From Perognathus longimembris pacificus (taxonomy: Eukaryota; Chordata; Mammalia; Rodentia; Heteromyidae), in contig NC_063172.1 in NCBI RefSeq assembly GCF_023159225.1, positions 38,937,832 through 39,001,831 of the forward strand: a stretch of DNA of 64,000 bases. Direction: 5' to 3'. The notes under the pieces were generated by a model. That model ran no database searches and was not told the DNA's origin. It worked only from the letters and a program-made list of their open reading frames with translations. Shown one piece after another: positions 12,356-25,100 of this stretch; position 1 is the first letter of the stretch; each line of letters starts with the position of its first letter. The position numbers were made by a program, and so were the translations under genes.

Positions 12356-13527
12356 TCTTCTATACTACACATTACCTATTATATAGAGTAGTATATATCT
12401 ACATATATAGCATATGACAAATAATATAATATTTATATACTACGCATTGCATGTTACATTTCCCTGCTACAGTCTCCGCTGTGCCTTCTCTACTTAAAAG
12501 TCCCTAATTGTGCCACCTGGAATTAAACACCACTCACCAAGAGGAAGCAGAATACTGTCAGAAGCTCGAAGAGTACTTTCCTAGTAGGTGACTATACATG
12601 AGTCAGTGGATGAAACACACAATTTTTGAAGATGTGCAGTGGCCCTGAATGAGGAACCAGCCTACAGACCCAGCTTGATGTTCTGTCTTAAAACTACTTC
12701 ATTCTTTATTGTAGAGATGACAGCTCAGATAGTTCAGATGCCTGTTGTCAAAAAAAAAAAAAAGCAGAGCAGACAAAATTTATGTGTCTCTTTTTTTCTT
12801 TTTCCCTTCCTTTCAATATAGAAAGAAGAAAATTAGGCAATTGTTATATTTTTTATGGTACTTAAATTACAACTTTCAAAAATTGGATCTTCTTGAGTAC
12901 CTAGAAAAGTGAGAGGAGCCATGATACAATCGATTGATACTGATTGAACGTTTTTGAAAATTACATGAGAACACCAGACATCTACAAAAGGGGCCAGTAG
13001 CACTCATGAATTACATACACTGTGGGTCAGGAAAAAAAAAAAAAAACTGAGCAAACCTGACAACAATAGAGACAGAGTAGGGGGAATACTGAGCTGAACT
13101 TGTGAGCAAGATTTTCACAAAGAATCCATCTAACTGAGAGTTGTCATCTGGGAAAGGAGATCACATGCTGCATGTGGTCAGATTTGTTTAATTTTTTATC
13201 TAGAAGTCCATATTTTGACATTAGAAGAAAGTGAACTGAAATTCTTTTAAACTTAAGGCCAAACAAAATAGAGCTACGGTCACTTGTGTAACATCTCTGC
13301 CTCAAAAGGCAGTTCTAAAGTAAACCACTATCAAAAAAGCGTAATTGCATCATAAAGTTAGAGATGTGGCTTGTAGGAATACCACTCATTAATGTTGTTT
13401 TAGGTGTAAAATACTTATAGAGGGTAGATCAAAACTACCAGAATTATTTGAACAGTTGCATTCGTTTTGTTGCACTTCCTCTCTTTTTATTTTTGTTTAC
13501 GGGGTTTCAGTTACTTTAATTTTATTT

Positions 13528-13970
13528 TATTTTATTGTGGGTCCTGAACTTGGTCTGGGTGCTGTCCCTGAGCTTTTCAGCTGAAGGTTAGCACTCTACC
13601 ACTTGAGCCACAGCACCACTTCCGATTTTTTGGTGGGTTTTTGTTTTGTTTTGTTTTGTTTTTTGCCAGTCCTGGGACTTAGACTCAGGGCCTGAGCACT
13701 GTCCCTGGCTTCTTTTTGCTCAAGGCTAGCACCCTACCACTCGTGCCACAGCACCACTTCTGGCTTTTTCTGTTTATGTAGTGCTGAGGAATCAAACCCA
13801 GGGCTTCATGCATTCAAGGCAAGCACTCTACCACTAAGGCATATTCGCAGCCTTCTGGTGGGGTTTTTGTAGATATGCATCTCATGGACTTTCCTGCCCA
13901 AGCTGGATTTGAAATGATTTCAGACTCCTGAGTAGCTAGGATTACAGGTGTGAGCCACCAGTGCCCAGCT
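13528..13970 (-). mobile_element. B1-Geo SINE interrupted by another SINE
   Basis: The Geo part (about 13528-13630) and the B1 part (13871-13970, antisense GAGTAGCTAGGATTACAGG) are the two halves of one minus-strand B1-Geo SINE. They are split at the monomer junction by an inserted IDL-Geo (13645-13855). Confidence 0.82.
13645..13855 (-). mobile_element. IDL-Geo SINE nested in a B1-Geo SINE
   Basis: Full-length antisense IDL-Geo with a TTTTG-rich tail. Flanking direct repeats TGGTGGGTTTTTGT (13631-13644) and TGGTGGGGTTTTTGT (13856-13870) are its TSD and lie inside the older SINE. Confidence 0.9.
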
Positions 13971-14396
13971 TAATATTTTTAAATGTTAATATTTATAGAT
14001 ACATTTGTCTGACATTACTTAGTAAGAAGTCTTTCATGGTAAATAGGATGTCTCTGTAGTCAACCTCTTGAATGCATCTGTAATAATTGTAAATACCAAC
14101 TGACAGCAAGAGCCTAGAAAAGAGATTTGGTTGACTATCCAAAATTCAAATGACAGAGGGATTGTGGAAGATCTGGTTAAAATGGGTGAAATGGAAGCTC
14201 CCCACAGTGAAAGGATAAGTGAGTGAGTCCTTGTGATTCTTAACATCTTCTTCTTCTAGAAGAAAGTGATTGGTCTGACTAGGACTGGCATTAGCCAGAG
14301 AAAAGAGTGGAGACAGATAGCATGTCAACTGGTGCTGACAGGAGAGATAAGTAGCAATCACCAGTCACCAGGGAAAGGAAATAGATTTCAACCTAG

Positions 14397-14714
14397 TGTT
14401 AGGTCCTCTCCCTGAGGGCTCCATTTAGATGCCCCCACCTCATTAAGTCTCCACCCAGTTACCTGGGTAACCTGCAGACCTGGAGGCAGTTACCTCCCCT
14501 TTCCCTGAGGTCACATCCTAATCCACCTGGCCACACCCCTTGCCCCTGCCCTAGATATAAGGTAGAGCTGGGTGGGGGTCGCTCTCTCTCTCCCTTCTCT
14601 TCGGCCATGGATCATCTTGGCCACAGGCCAGCAGTTCGGTAATAAACTTTCTCTCCTGCCTGAATACCGCGTGGCATTCTCCTTTACTGGCTACCTACTT
14701 TAAAAAACTTAACA
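14397..14714 (+). mobile_element. solo LTR of an endogenous retrovirus
   Basis: The 318-bp segment begins TGTTAGG and ends CTTAACA, which form short inverted ends. It is flanked by the 5-bp repeat CCTAG at 14392-14396. The second copy is now at 14940-14944, displaced by a SINE. A TATA-like GATATAA lies at 14554-14560 and a polyadenylation signal AATAAA at 14641-14646, in the order expected for U3-R-U5. There is no internal region, so this is a solo LTR, probably left by LTR-LTR recombination. A diverged relative lies antisense at 33784-34120. The class is not assigned. It could belong to a named family I cannot identify without a library. Confidence 0.85.
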
Positions 14715-14717
14715 CCT

Positions 14718-14926
14718 GGGGCTGGGGATATGGCCTAGTGGCAAGAGAGCTTGCCTCGTATACATGAGGCCCTGGGTTCGATTCCCCAGCACCACATATA
14801 CAGAAAACGGCCAGAAGTGGCGCTGTGGCTCAAGTGGCAGAGTGCTAGCCTTGAGCAAAAGGAAGCCAGGGACAGTGCTCAGGCCCTGAGTCCAAGGCCC
14901 AGGACTGGCCAAAAAAAAAAAAAAAA
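14718..14926 (+). mobile_element. young IDL-Geo SINE at the 3' end of the solo LTR
   Basis: Near-consensus full-length copy with an A tail. A perfect 16-bp TSD, AAAAAACTTAACACCT, at 14702-14717 and 14927-14942 spans the LTR end and its flank. The SINE is therefore younger than the LTR. Confidence 0.96.
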
Positions 14927-15077
14927 AAAAAACTTAACACCTAGTGAGTGGACATTTCAGCCATAGGTGATGGGAAAACTAGACACTAACTTGCAGCACA
15001 GAGATTTTCAACAAGTGGCAAAAATGCCCACACAGAGAATCTGAGGGAAGCAAGCCCATAAAGAACTGGAAAAAAAT

Positions 15078-15150
15078 GTGGTTTAGCGATGGAGTGTTTG
15101 CCTAGCATACATGAGGCCCTGGATTCAATTCTTCAGGACCATATAAATGA
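15078..15150 (+). repeat. ID-type monomer fragment
   Basis: GTGGTTTAGCGATGGAGTG, then CATGAGGCCCTGGATTCAAT and an A-rich end match an ID head without a following Geo monomer. Confidence 0.7.
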
Positions 15151-15382
15151 AATAAAAAAAAAATTTAAAATCAGTTGGCCTATGAGAATCAAGGCAAGAA
15201 TGGCAGCATATGATACACGCTCCTCATTTGTGAGTAGGGACTTACCTGTTACAGGAAACCAGCAGCAAACATATTGAGAAAAACCATTGTCTAGTGTGAA
15301 GCCATTCCCAGAAGGTTAGAGAATTCCATCCCAAATAGTGAGCACAGGGTCCTGGCCTTAAATCAGGTAGTTGACAGCTAAA

Positions 15383-18300
15383 CCCAGTTTACCATTCTGA
15401 GGAATCTCCATGCTGCTTTCCAGAGAGCTGAACCAGTTTACATTCCCACCAACAATGAAGTAGGGTTCCCTTTTGGCCACATCCCCTCCAACATTTGTTA
15501 ATGTTAGTTTTCTTGATAATGGACATTCTTACTGGGGTGAGGTGGAATCTCAATGTTGTATTGATTTGCATTTCTTTTATGGCCAGTGATGTAGAGCACT
15601 TTTTCATATGTCTCTTGGCCATTCTCATTTCCTCTTCAGAGAAGTCTGTTCTTTAGCCCACTTGTTGAGAGGGCTGTTGGTTCTTTGAGGCTTTGCTTGG
15701 GAGGAATTTAATTATTTTAGTTCTGCCTATATTTTAGAAGTGAGGCCTTTGTCCGTTGTAGGGCTGGTAAAGATCTTTTCCCAATCTGTTTGCTTTCTGT
15801 TTATCTTGTAAGCTATGTCCTTTGCCCTGCGGAAGCTATGCAGTTGGATGCAGTCCCATTTGTCCAACCTTTCTTAGACTCATTGCAATTCTGGGCCTTT
15901 AGTAAGGAAGTTTCATCCTGTTCCAAGGAGCCCAAATGTTTCTCCGACTTCTTCGTGTAGTATTTTCAAGGTATCTGTTTTTATTTTAAGGTCTTTGATC
16001 CATTTGGAATTGATTTTGGTGGAGGGTGATATATAAGGATGTAGTTTTAGTTTGTTGCAGGTGTTGAACCAGTTTTGCCAACACCATTTGTTAAACAGGC
16101 TATCTTACTTCCATCCTGTTTTTTAGCACCTTTATCAAAGATTAAGTAGGCATAGTTCTGCAGGTTAATGGCTGGGTCTTCAGTTCTGATCCATTGGTCT
16201 TCAGGCCTGTTCCTGTGCCATTACCAACCTGGTTTTATTACTAGAGCTTTGGAATACCGCTTGAAATTTGATATTGTAGCACTGTTCTTTCTGCTTAGGA
16301 TTGTTTTTGCTATTCTGGGTCTTTTATTGCCCCATATGAATTTCTGGATTGCTTCCTCTATTTCATTAAAAATGGTGTGGGGATATTAATGGGTATTGCA
16401 TTGAGTTTGTAGATAGCCTTTGGCAATAATCCCATTTCGACAATATTAATTCTCCCAGTTCCGGAGTATGGAAGGTTTTTCCATTTTCTTAGTTCTGCCT
16501 TAATTTTATTTTTCACGTTTTTAAAGTTCTCATCATAGAGATCTTTCATTTCTTTGTTAAGGTTATTCCTAGTATCTTAAGTTTTTTGAGGCTATTGCAA
16601 AAGGAGCTGCTTTCCTGACTTTGGCCTCAGTCGTTAGGTCATTGGCATATAGAAAAGCCATTGGTTTTTGAGGGTTTATTTTAAATCCTGCTACTTTGAC
16701 AAAGTTTTGGATCAGCTCTAGTAGCTTGGGAGTAGAGTCCATGGGGTTCTTTAGGCAAAAGATCATGTCATCAGTGAGGAGAGAAAGTTTAACTTCATCT
16801 TTTCCTATTTGGATCCCCTTTATGTTTTTTTCTTGCCTAATTGCTCTGGCTAGGAATTCTAATACTATGTTGAAGAGAAGAGAACGGACATCCCTGTCTT
16901 ACTCCTGATTTTAAAGGGAATGGCTTTAGCTTTTCACCGTTTAGAATTGTGCATGGTGTTGGTTTGTTATAGATTGCCTTTATTATATTCAGGAATTGTC
17001 CCTGGAATCCCAGTTTTCCAAGGCTTTTAGCATAAATGGGTGCTGGATTTTATCGAACACCTTTTCTGCATCTGGGGATGTAACCGTGTGATTCTTTACC
17101 TTGCTCCTGTTGATGTGGTGTATTACATTAATTGACTTGCGTATATTGAACCAACTTTGCATCCCTGGGATGAATCCAGTTTGATCATGGTGTATGATTT
17201 TTTTGATGACCTGTTGAAGTCAATTGGCCAGAATTTTGTTGGCAATTTTTGCATCATTGTTCATCAGGGAAATCGGCCTATAGTTCTCTTTCCTTGATGA
17301 GTCCCTGCCTGGTTTGGGGATGGGGGTTATACTGGCATCATAGAATGTGTTTGGTACCAAACTTTCTCTTTCAATTTCATTGAAGAGTTTGAGCAATATT
17401 GGTGTGAGTTCTGTTTTGAAGGCCTTGTAGAATTCTGCTGTGAATCCATCTGGACCTGGACTTTTCTTGGATGGGAGATCTCTTCTTGCAGTTTCTATTT
17501 CAATGCTGGATATGGGTCTGTTTAGAAGACTTAAATCTTCATGGTTGAGTTTGAGGATATCAATTTTTGCTAGGAAATTGTCCATTTCTTCCAGGTTCTT
17601 GAATTTGTTAGCATAAAGTTTTGCAAAATAGTCCCTTATTGTGTTCAGAATTTCGGTTGTTTCTGTGGTGATGTTACCTGTTTCATCTCTGATCTTGTTT
17701 ATTTGTGTGTGGTGTCTTCGTTTTTCGGTCAGATTTGCTAGGGGCCTGTCTATCTTGTTAATTTTTTTCAAAGAACCAACTCTTTGTTTTGTTGATTCTT
17801 TCGATGGTTTTATTTGACTATAAGTCATTTAATTCTGATTTGATATTAATTATTTGCTTCCATCTATTGGCTTATGATTTGGCTTGATGTTCTCTTTCAA
17901 GGAGCTTAAGGTGCTTCCTTAAGTTGTTGAATTGATGTTTCTCCAGTTTGTTAATGAAGGCACTCAGAGATATAAAGTTTCCTCTGAGCACTGCCTTTGC
18001 TGTGTCCCAAAGGAGCTGGTACTTTGTGCACTCATCTTGGTTTAATTCCATAAACATTTGGATTTCTGTTCTAATTTCTTCAATGACCCACTGGTGGTTC
18101 AGCAGTGTGTTGTTTAGTCTCCATGAATTGGAGGATTTTCAGTGGTGGCTGTTTGAGTTGAGCTCTAATTTTATTCCATTGTGGTCTGAGAGAATGCAGC
18201 GAATAATTTCGATACTTCTGAATCTGTACAGATTTTCTTTGTGCCCTAAGATGTGATCTATTTTGGAGAATGTTCCATGTGCTGCTGAAAAGAAAGTGTA

Positions 18301-18860
18301 TTCTGGTATTGCTGGATGGAATATTCTGTAGATGTTGATTAAGTCTATTTAGTCTATGCAGTTGTTTAGTTCTGTGGTTTCTTTGTTCAGTTTTTGGTGT
18401 GTTGATCAGTCCAGAGGTGACAGCGGAGTGTTAAAGTCTCCAACTATCAATATTTTTGGGTCTATGCGTGTTTTTAGAGTCAGTAGTGTTTGTTTGATGA
18501 AGTTGGGTGCTCCTGTATTTGGTGTGTAGATATTTAGAATGGTTATATCCTCCTGTAGGAGAGATCCCTTTATTAATATGTAGTGCCCTTCTTTGTCTCC
18601 TCTTACCAGGTTTAATTTGAAGTCAATTTTACCTGACATTAGGATTGCAACTCCAGCCTGCTTATGAGGACCATTTGCTTGGTAGATTTTATTCCAGCCT
18701 TTCACTTTTAGAAGATGTTTGCTTTTGCTGAATAGATATGTCTCTTGGAGGCTGAAGAAAGATGGATCTTGATTTTTGATCCAACTTATAAGCCTATGTC
18801 ATTTAATTGAAAAATTAAGTCTGTTATTATTGAGAGTTAGGATTGAAAGATGCTCATTTG
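15383..18860 (-). pseudogene. LINE-1 ORF2 pseudogene (endonuclease and reverse transcriptase)
   Basis: Remnants of the L1 replicase lie in order on the minus strand. The endonuclease segment at 18406-18705 keeps the catalytic-type motif VGDFNTPLS. The reverse-transcriptase start at 17220-17828 has KKSPGPDGF and [10 protein letters not shown]. The catalytic region near 16770 reads LTDDM where FADDM is usual, so both aspartates remain. The C-terminal zone at 15389-15628 has [12 protein letters not shown] and [12 protein letters not shown]. In active elements ORF2p nicks target DNA and copies the RNA. Here it is split over several frames and loses its last part at 15383. Confidence 0.88.
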
Positions 18861-18959
18861 TTCCTTTCATTATAGCTATCTTGTTAAAAAGCCATGTCTT
18901 CCCAATTCTGGATCTAATATTCTGGTTTTCTATTTAGGGTTCATTTCTCTGTCTGTCTT

Positions 18960-20010
18960 GTGATCTTGATTATTTTCCATGTGTAGTACATCCTTGAGGA
19001 TTTTCTATAAAGCTGGTTTGGTGGAGATATATTGTTTCAGTTTGTCCTTTCTGTGGAAGACTTTTATTTGACCTTTGGCTATGAATGAGAGTTTAGCTGG
19101 GTACAGTATTCTTGGGTGATAGTTATTTTTCTTTAGGGTGTGGCATAGCTAATTTCAGGCTCTCCTTGCTTTCTTGGTCTCTGCTGAGAAGTCTGGGGTA
19201 ATTCTGATTGGTTTTCCTTTATATGTGATTACTTTCTTCTCCCTAGCTGCTTTAAGGATTCTTACCTTGGACTCTATTGATCCTGTTTTGATCACATTGT
19301 GTCTGTGGGATGTCCTATTCTGGTCTGGTCAGTTTGGGGTTCTGAATTCTTCTTGTATTTGGATAGGCCTATCCTTCTGGATATTTGGGAAGTTCTCAGC
19401 TAATATTGTTAAATTATTTGCCTATTCCATTGACATCTTTCTCTAGGTTTTCCTCTGTACCTATTAGCCTTAAATTGAGCATCCTGATTCTATCTTGGAG
19501 CTCCTGGAGTGATGTTTTGCTGATTGAATTGGTTTTGTATTGTTTTTTGTTTTTTTTATTCATAGATTCTAGGGAATCTTCAGTTCCTGAGATTCGATTC
19601 TTTGCTTCATCTAGTCTGCTCTGTAGGCTAGTTACTTGATTTCTATTCTCCCTTTCTTCTGACTGGTCTTTCTTGATAGCTTCCATGTCTTTGCTATAAT
19701 TTTCTCTTAGGTCCTGTGTGGACTTCTTTACTTCATAAATTTGGTTCTGAGTGCTGTCTCTCAAATATTTTAGCTGGACTTTTCATTGGACTCTTGAAGT
19801 TCAGATATCTTTCTATTTGCGGAGGCCATGAAATCCTCTATTAATTTTTGGTTTGCCTCCTCATGTCCTAGAATAGCTGTCTGAAGACATTCAAACTTTT
19901 CACTTAACATTTTTATCAGTAGACTTTGTAGAGCATTTTGAGGTTTCTCTTGTAGGTCTTTGATTGACTGCCATCTTTCTTATGCTTCTTCTGCCCATTT
20001 GGATTGGAAA
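18960..20010 (-). pseudogene. LINE-1 ORF1 pseudogene (RNA-binding chaperone)
   Basis: A 116-codon minus-strand open stretch (19414-19764) is rich in E, K, Q and N, with heptad-like spacing. It ends LRLIGTEENLEKDVNGIGK. This is the coiled-coil to RNA-recognition transition typical of L1 ORF1p, the trimeric RNA chaperone. Both sides contain stops. It lies between the 5' UTR and ORF2 as expected. Confidence 0.75.
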
Positions 20011-20579
20011 TGCCAATTTACCAGCACCTGTGAGCATCGTTTAAGACCCAAAGCAGACCTTACCAAGCACTATTGTATAAATCTTAGAAGTTCACAATTA
20101 TAAACAGATACCTTCCTTCTCTGTTTTGTATATAAAAGGAGATTTGGTGTCCCTAAAGAATACAAATTTAATATAACAACCAACCCTGAGCCCTCTATTC
20201 AGTTGTTACTTATTTACCATTATAACTCTATGAGCAATTTTTGTTCTTCTATTTAGTTCTTTTTGGACTGGTGGAATTTCTCTATGAACCCCTTTGACTC
20301 ACTCAGATTGAACAGTGATACCCTTTATTCGATAACCAGGGGTCAGTGGAGTCTGGAGGTCCTGGAATTAAATTTAGGAGGGTAAGGTAGGGGTTGTAAA
20401 AAGAATAGAGTAAAATGAATGGGGAGGGTGATGATTTTTGTTTAGTTTCAGTGAAGTGGAAATGTTGAGAAACTAGAATCAGAAGAAAAAACGAGGTTAA
20501 AATGATAGACAATGGAGAGCCAGCAGAAAAGAGTAAAGGTGTTAGTCAAAGGAAAGTAATTTTAAAGAAAGAAAATGTG

Positions 20580-20785
20580 GGGGCTGGGAATGTGGCCTAG
20601 TGACAAGAGTGCTTGCCTCCTACACATGAAGCTCTCGGTTCGATTTCCCAGCACCACATATATGGAAAATGGCCAGAAGGGGAACTGTGGCTCAGGTGGC
20701 AGAGTGCCAGCCTTGAGCGGGAAGAAGCCAGGGATGGTGCTCAGGCTCTGAGTCCAAGGCCCAGGACTGGCCCAAAAAAAAAAAG
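20580..20785 (+). mobile_element. IDL-Geo SINE inside the minus-strand LINE-1
   Basis: Full-length copy of the TTGAGCGGGAAGAAGCC subtype. A 16-bp TSD, AAAGAAAGAAAATGTG, lies at 20564-20579 and 20786-20801. It postdates the L1. Confidence 0.94.
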
Positions 20786-22180
20786 AAAGAAAGAAAATGT
20801 GAAAAGAGAAACAAAGAAAAAATACAGGAAAACAAACATACTAACAAAAAAATTACCAAAAAAAATCCCAATAAAACAAACAAAAAACAGAAAACAAAAA
20901 TAAATTGCAGCTCAAAAATTAAAAATAAAATTTTAAAAAATGTTTTAAAAAATGGAGTCTTCCTTGTTTGGGTGGCTCTTTCCAATCTCTAGTTTCCTTG
21001 TGATGGTCTACAATCTATTTTCCTGCTGCTTGGCTGGTTGGATTGGTTTCTGCTCTGACCCTCCTCCCCTGTTAGTTAAATCCTGGGACCCTGTGGTTTG
21101 CATGGCTTGCAGGTAAGACTTGGGTGTCCTCTGTAGTTGGGAGATGCTGAACAGTCTGGAGAACCATGGCTGCTGTGTGTCCCGTCTGCTGTGGGACCAC
21201 AGCCTTTAATGCCTGGCTCTGAATAGGCTGCGGACTCAGCAGGGCGGGGCCCTCAGGCCTAGTTTACCTGGTTGAGGGCTGCTTGCCCATGGGGAGGTTC
21301 CTCCCTCTTGGGCATGGCAACCTTCTGGGCAGAGCTGGCTGTGGAATTCAGCTCAGTTTGTTGGTGGGAGTTGGGAGTTGGGTATCCTCTGTAAAGGGAC
21401 CGTTTATCTGTCTCAGGTACTGTTCACTCTCCCTTCTGATTCCATACTGACAGTAGCTGCTCACTACTTTCGGTTTGATTTTAGAATTCCTGGCTGCTGG
21501 AGAGTCAGCAGCCCCAGTGGTGGGGTGGGTTGGGCACCTCTGGCTGAGTTTACCTGAGTCTGTGAGCCTTGGCCCAGGAACAAGCCTCCCGCCTGGGCTG
21601 TGGGACATTCTCTTGGGCGGAGCTGGCTCTCACCATTCAGTCACTCTTGTCCTTTCCAAGATGGCCCCTTTGTCCTTGCTTTCCCCTGGCCCTATTTAGT
21701 TCCAGTCTGGTCTGACCAGGTCTGTGCCAGAGTCAAAGATGGCACTTTGCTCTGGCGGGGGGGAAGGGCCACCTTCCAGTTGCTGCTCTGTGGGCACAAG
21801 TGAGAATGTCTTTCGTGGGGTACTCATGCTTTCTCTGCAATTTCGACCCATCCATGCTCAGCCTGCAATCCGCGTCTGTCTGCTGCCATCTGGAGGATTT
21901 CTCCCTGGTCGCCACTGTGTGCTTTAGGTGCACAGAGTGCGGGGTGCTGTGCTGGTGTAGCCACCAGCGTGGTGGCGGGAAGACACCCAGAGCTCAAATC
22001 TGTGTTTTCAGGCAAGCAAAGTCGATTTTTCCTTTCTAGCCAGAATCCCTATACTGTTATAACTTACTTGGGCTGTCTTTCTAGGAGTAAAAGTTTCTCT
22101 GGAGTGGTAAAACTGCAATGTTGGAGGGAGCTCAGCTAGGGCTCTGCTGCTCCACCGCTGTCTTCCCAGAAAGCCTCCCA

Positions 22181-25100
22181 TTTTCGCTTATTTTTGCACT
22201 ATTCCAGCATCCCATAGTATATAGACAGTTCTAAGATGTGGTAAAACATAAAACAGTGAGCAGAAACATCTAATAATTCTCTCTCAATAAATGTTTGCCC
22301 TAATTCTGCTGATTCAGTAATAGCTTAGCAATTAGTTTATGTGCCAACAACCAGCTAGGCAAATTGCCTTTACCTGGCCTAATGATTCATTTCATCACAA
22401 CTGTTCACCAGTGTGGCCAGCTTGCAGAACAGGCCCGTTTGTACTCAGCCATGCCCTGGTGACTGTAAAACACCAATAGGAAATGATAGAATAATAACTA
22501 TGTTAGCAGCAAAAGGATAAGTGGACAAAATAGGAGCCACCAGAAGCAAACTTCCATATGCTTCCATGAGCAAATATTGCACGCATGTGCTCTGGAACTC
22601 ATTGACTCCACTCTTGTTGTTACTACACAGAATGAGCTGAGCACCCTTGTTTCTGGGCCTATCCTTTGGTGTAGAGGGTTTTACCCTCTCACCTACCCAT
22701 CCATAGCTCTCTGCCAATAATCCTCTTGCTGTCCTAGAACACTTAATTACATTCTCTCCATTGCATGAATGCTGAGATTCCAGGAGTCTAACTACCGTAC
22801 CTGGTTTATATTCTATGTCTTTTAAATATCTGTCTTATCCATCTCTCTCTACTAGCAAATAAGGCCTTGAAAATAGGTCTTTGTTATGTTTACTTCTACA
22901 GTCTCAGTTCTCAAAAGACTTTGTGACATATAATAGGGCTATGATAAATATATGCTAAATGGCAATATCCATGAATGAATGATTCTTAAATTTCATAATT
23001 TTCAATGGAGCATGAGGTTTTTCCCATAACTTTGCTAATATTCTTAAATCCTTAAGTTTATGATGTTGCCAAGTTCATTTCCCTTCAATAACTCAGCAAA
23101 CATTTCCTGGATATATTTGATCAAGTTTCATGTCATAGCATAATCATAAATACCACTGAGTCTTTTTCAATAGGAAAAATGAATGCTGTTTCAAGATATT
23201 GATAAAGAAAGAAATTGAATTGTCATGCTTTAATTGATTCTTTAAGTCCAAAAGGTTATGCATTTGATTTCCTATCTACAAGAGTTGGTTTCAACTGCAA
23301 TCATTCTGTCTCACAGGTTAAGCAGATTTCACAAAAGCACCCCAATCAGAGGGTAGCTGCTCTAGTGTGTTCACCTCAAGAGTCTAGGACATGATATAAA
23401 AGTTGCTTGAAAAGAAAGTAATGACTTAAGTCTGGGCCTCGGTAACTATCCATCCACATAACAAGAGCACCAGGCTCCTATTCAAGGAAAAGCTAATTAA
23501 AGAAAGGTTTTGCTTCCCTCTGGATTAAGACACAAATGGTGGCCACATGAAAGAGTTCTCAAAGCTGTTGCATTTTTACCTACTTGTAGCTCAGTGCAGT
23601 GCTTTTCTCACACTAATGAGCAGTGCCTACTCTCACATGCTTTTAAAATTAGAAGCAGAGGGTATTTTTTAAGTAACGAATGTTTTGTTTCAACTGTACC
23701 AACATGTGTTTTGAAAGGCACTGAATATGTAACATATGGTCCATATAGACTTCAATAGGCCTTGTTCAGACATTCATCTGAGTGGAAGAGGAGCTGTTCA
23801 CTTGTCCACCTCCTTAGGCAACACTATCTGTGCTCAGTCACCAATCCATTCTTCTTAGATCAGATATTTGTGTCAGCAGGACCTGTGAAAACACTTCATG
23901 CTCTTTCAGTGATCTTTTTGCCAAATATTCCCTGAAAAAAATACAAACTACAACATAAAAAGAAGAGTATTCTGTTTGTGCACAAGTGATTTATATAAAA
24001 ACTACATTTATATGATAATACTTAGCCCACTGTTGGTGTGAAGCCTCCATAAAGACTGTAGTAAGGCTCCCAAGTCAGCATCCAGGACTTGATGAAAATC
24101 TTACCAGATATCAAGTGTGTCTCTTTGATTCTTCTCATCAGCATCAGATTCTGCCTCTCTCACCATGTATTTTGTGTCTTACTATGATCCACACCATTTG
24201 GATCAACCCCATATGTTGGACAAATGCATAATTAGTAGGCCTAACAACTTTCCATCTCACTGCCCACCCCATGCCAAAATGTCTAGTGCCATATATAAAC
24301 CATGTGCAGCTCTATCCAGAAGGGGGTCTGTTGGAACTGCATGCTCCTATTGGTCATGTCCCTGAAACCCAATCTGTTCTTACTATTAAGCTTTGACTAT
24401 TTTTTTTTTTTGCAGGGGGGGAAGTATGGTCACTTTTCTCTTTGCAGCCAGAGAAGGTTTTCTGCTTCTAAAGGCTTACAGGATTAGATTGGACCCAGCC
24501 AGATAATCCAGGATAATATCACATTTGAAGCTTAGTAACCCACAGGCCCATTCACTATGAAACATTCACAGCATCTTGATATGAACTGTGGACATTCCAG
24601 GGGACCATTCTGACAGTATCTCCTCACACCTGAGATTTATTTGATCTTGAAAGATTAGTTTATTGATCCATGGAATAATTTGAGCTGGTAAACACTGTGA
24701 AAAACAGAACAAAACCCAAACAACAAAAAATGAAAGCTTTTCAAGACAGTAGTTTAATTGGCCAAAGAAGAAAGCTGCCTACTCACTAACAGAAATACAT
24801 ATGAGAATTCTACTCAGAGTAAGATGTTGTCAAAGGAATTTAGCAGATAATTAAGAATCCTAAACAATTTGTTTCTTACAAGATGTTTTTGGGGAGAGGC
24901 TTATTGTCTGTGGATAATTTTTAAATTCTTGGACATGCGCTAGTTTACACTCATTTCAAATCTAATTTTTAGCAACAATCTGTTCTTAAGCACTGCTGCT
25001 AATACCACATTTCCAATTCCAACATTGCTAGTGACTTCTGAATTTTTTTTAAAAACCTACTAACTTCTTGTTATTTTTTCATACAGATGATACCATTTTT

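Larger units (their letters stand above)
15383..22180 (-). mobile_element. LINE-1, nearly full length but lacking its 3' end
   Basis: The element runs right to left. A GC-rich 5' UTR occupies about 20950-22180, and its first bases on the minus strand read GGAAGACAGCGGTGGAGCAG. Decayed ORF1 lies at about 18960-20010 and ORF2 at about 15383-18860. The ORF2 reading stops short of its C-terminal ~150 residues, and no 3' UTR or poly(A) is present at 15383. An IDL-Geo SINE (20580-20785) interrupts the 5' region. Stops and frameshifts are frequent, so it is inactive. Parts of 20020-20560 are too diverged for me to assign. Confidence 0.88.

Noticed and set aside
14751..14828. tRNA-like A and B boxes in SINE heads, considered as tRNA genes
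   Set aside because: They belong to ID-type SINEs with poly(A) tails and TSDs and lack a full tRNA fold.
17948..18256. 102-codon plus-strand open frame
   Set aside because: It is the antisense shadow of the minus-strand L1 ORF2.
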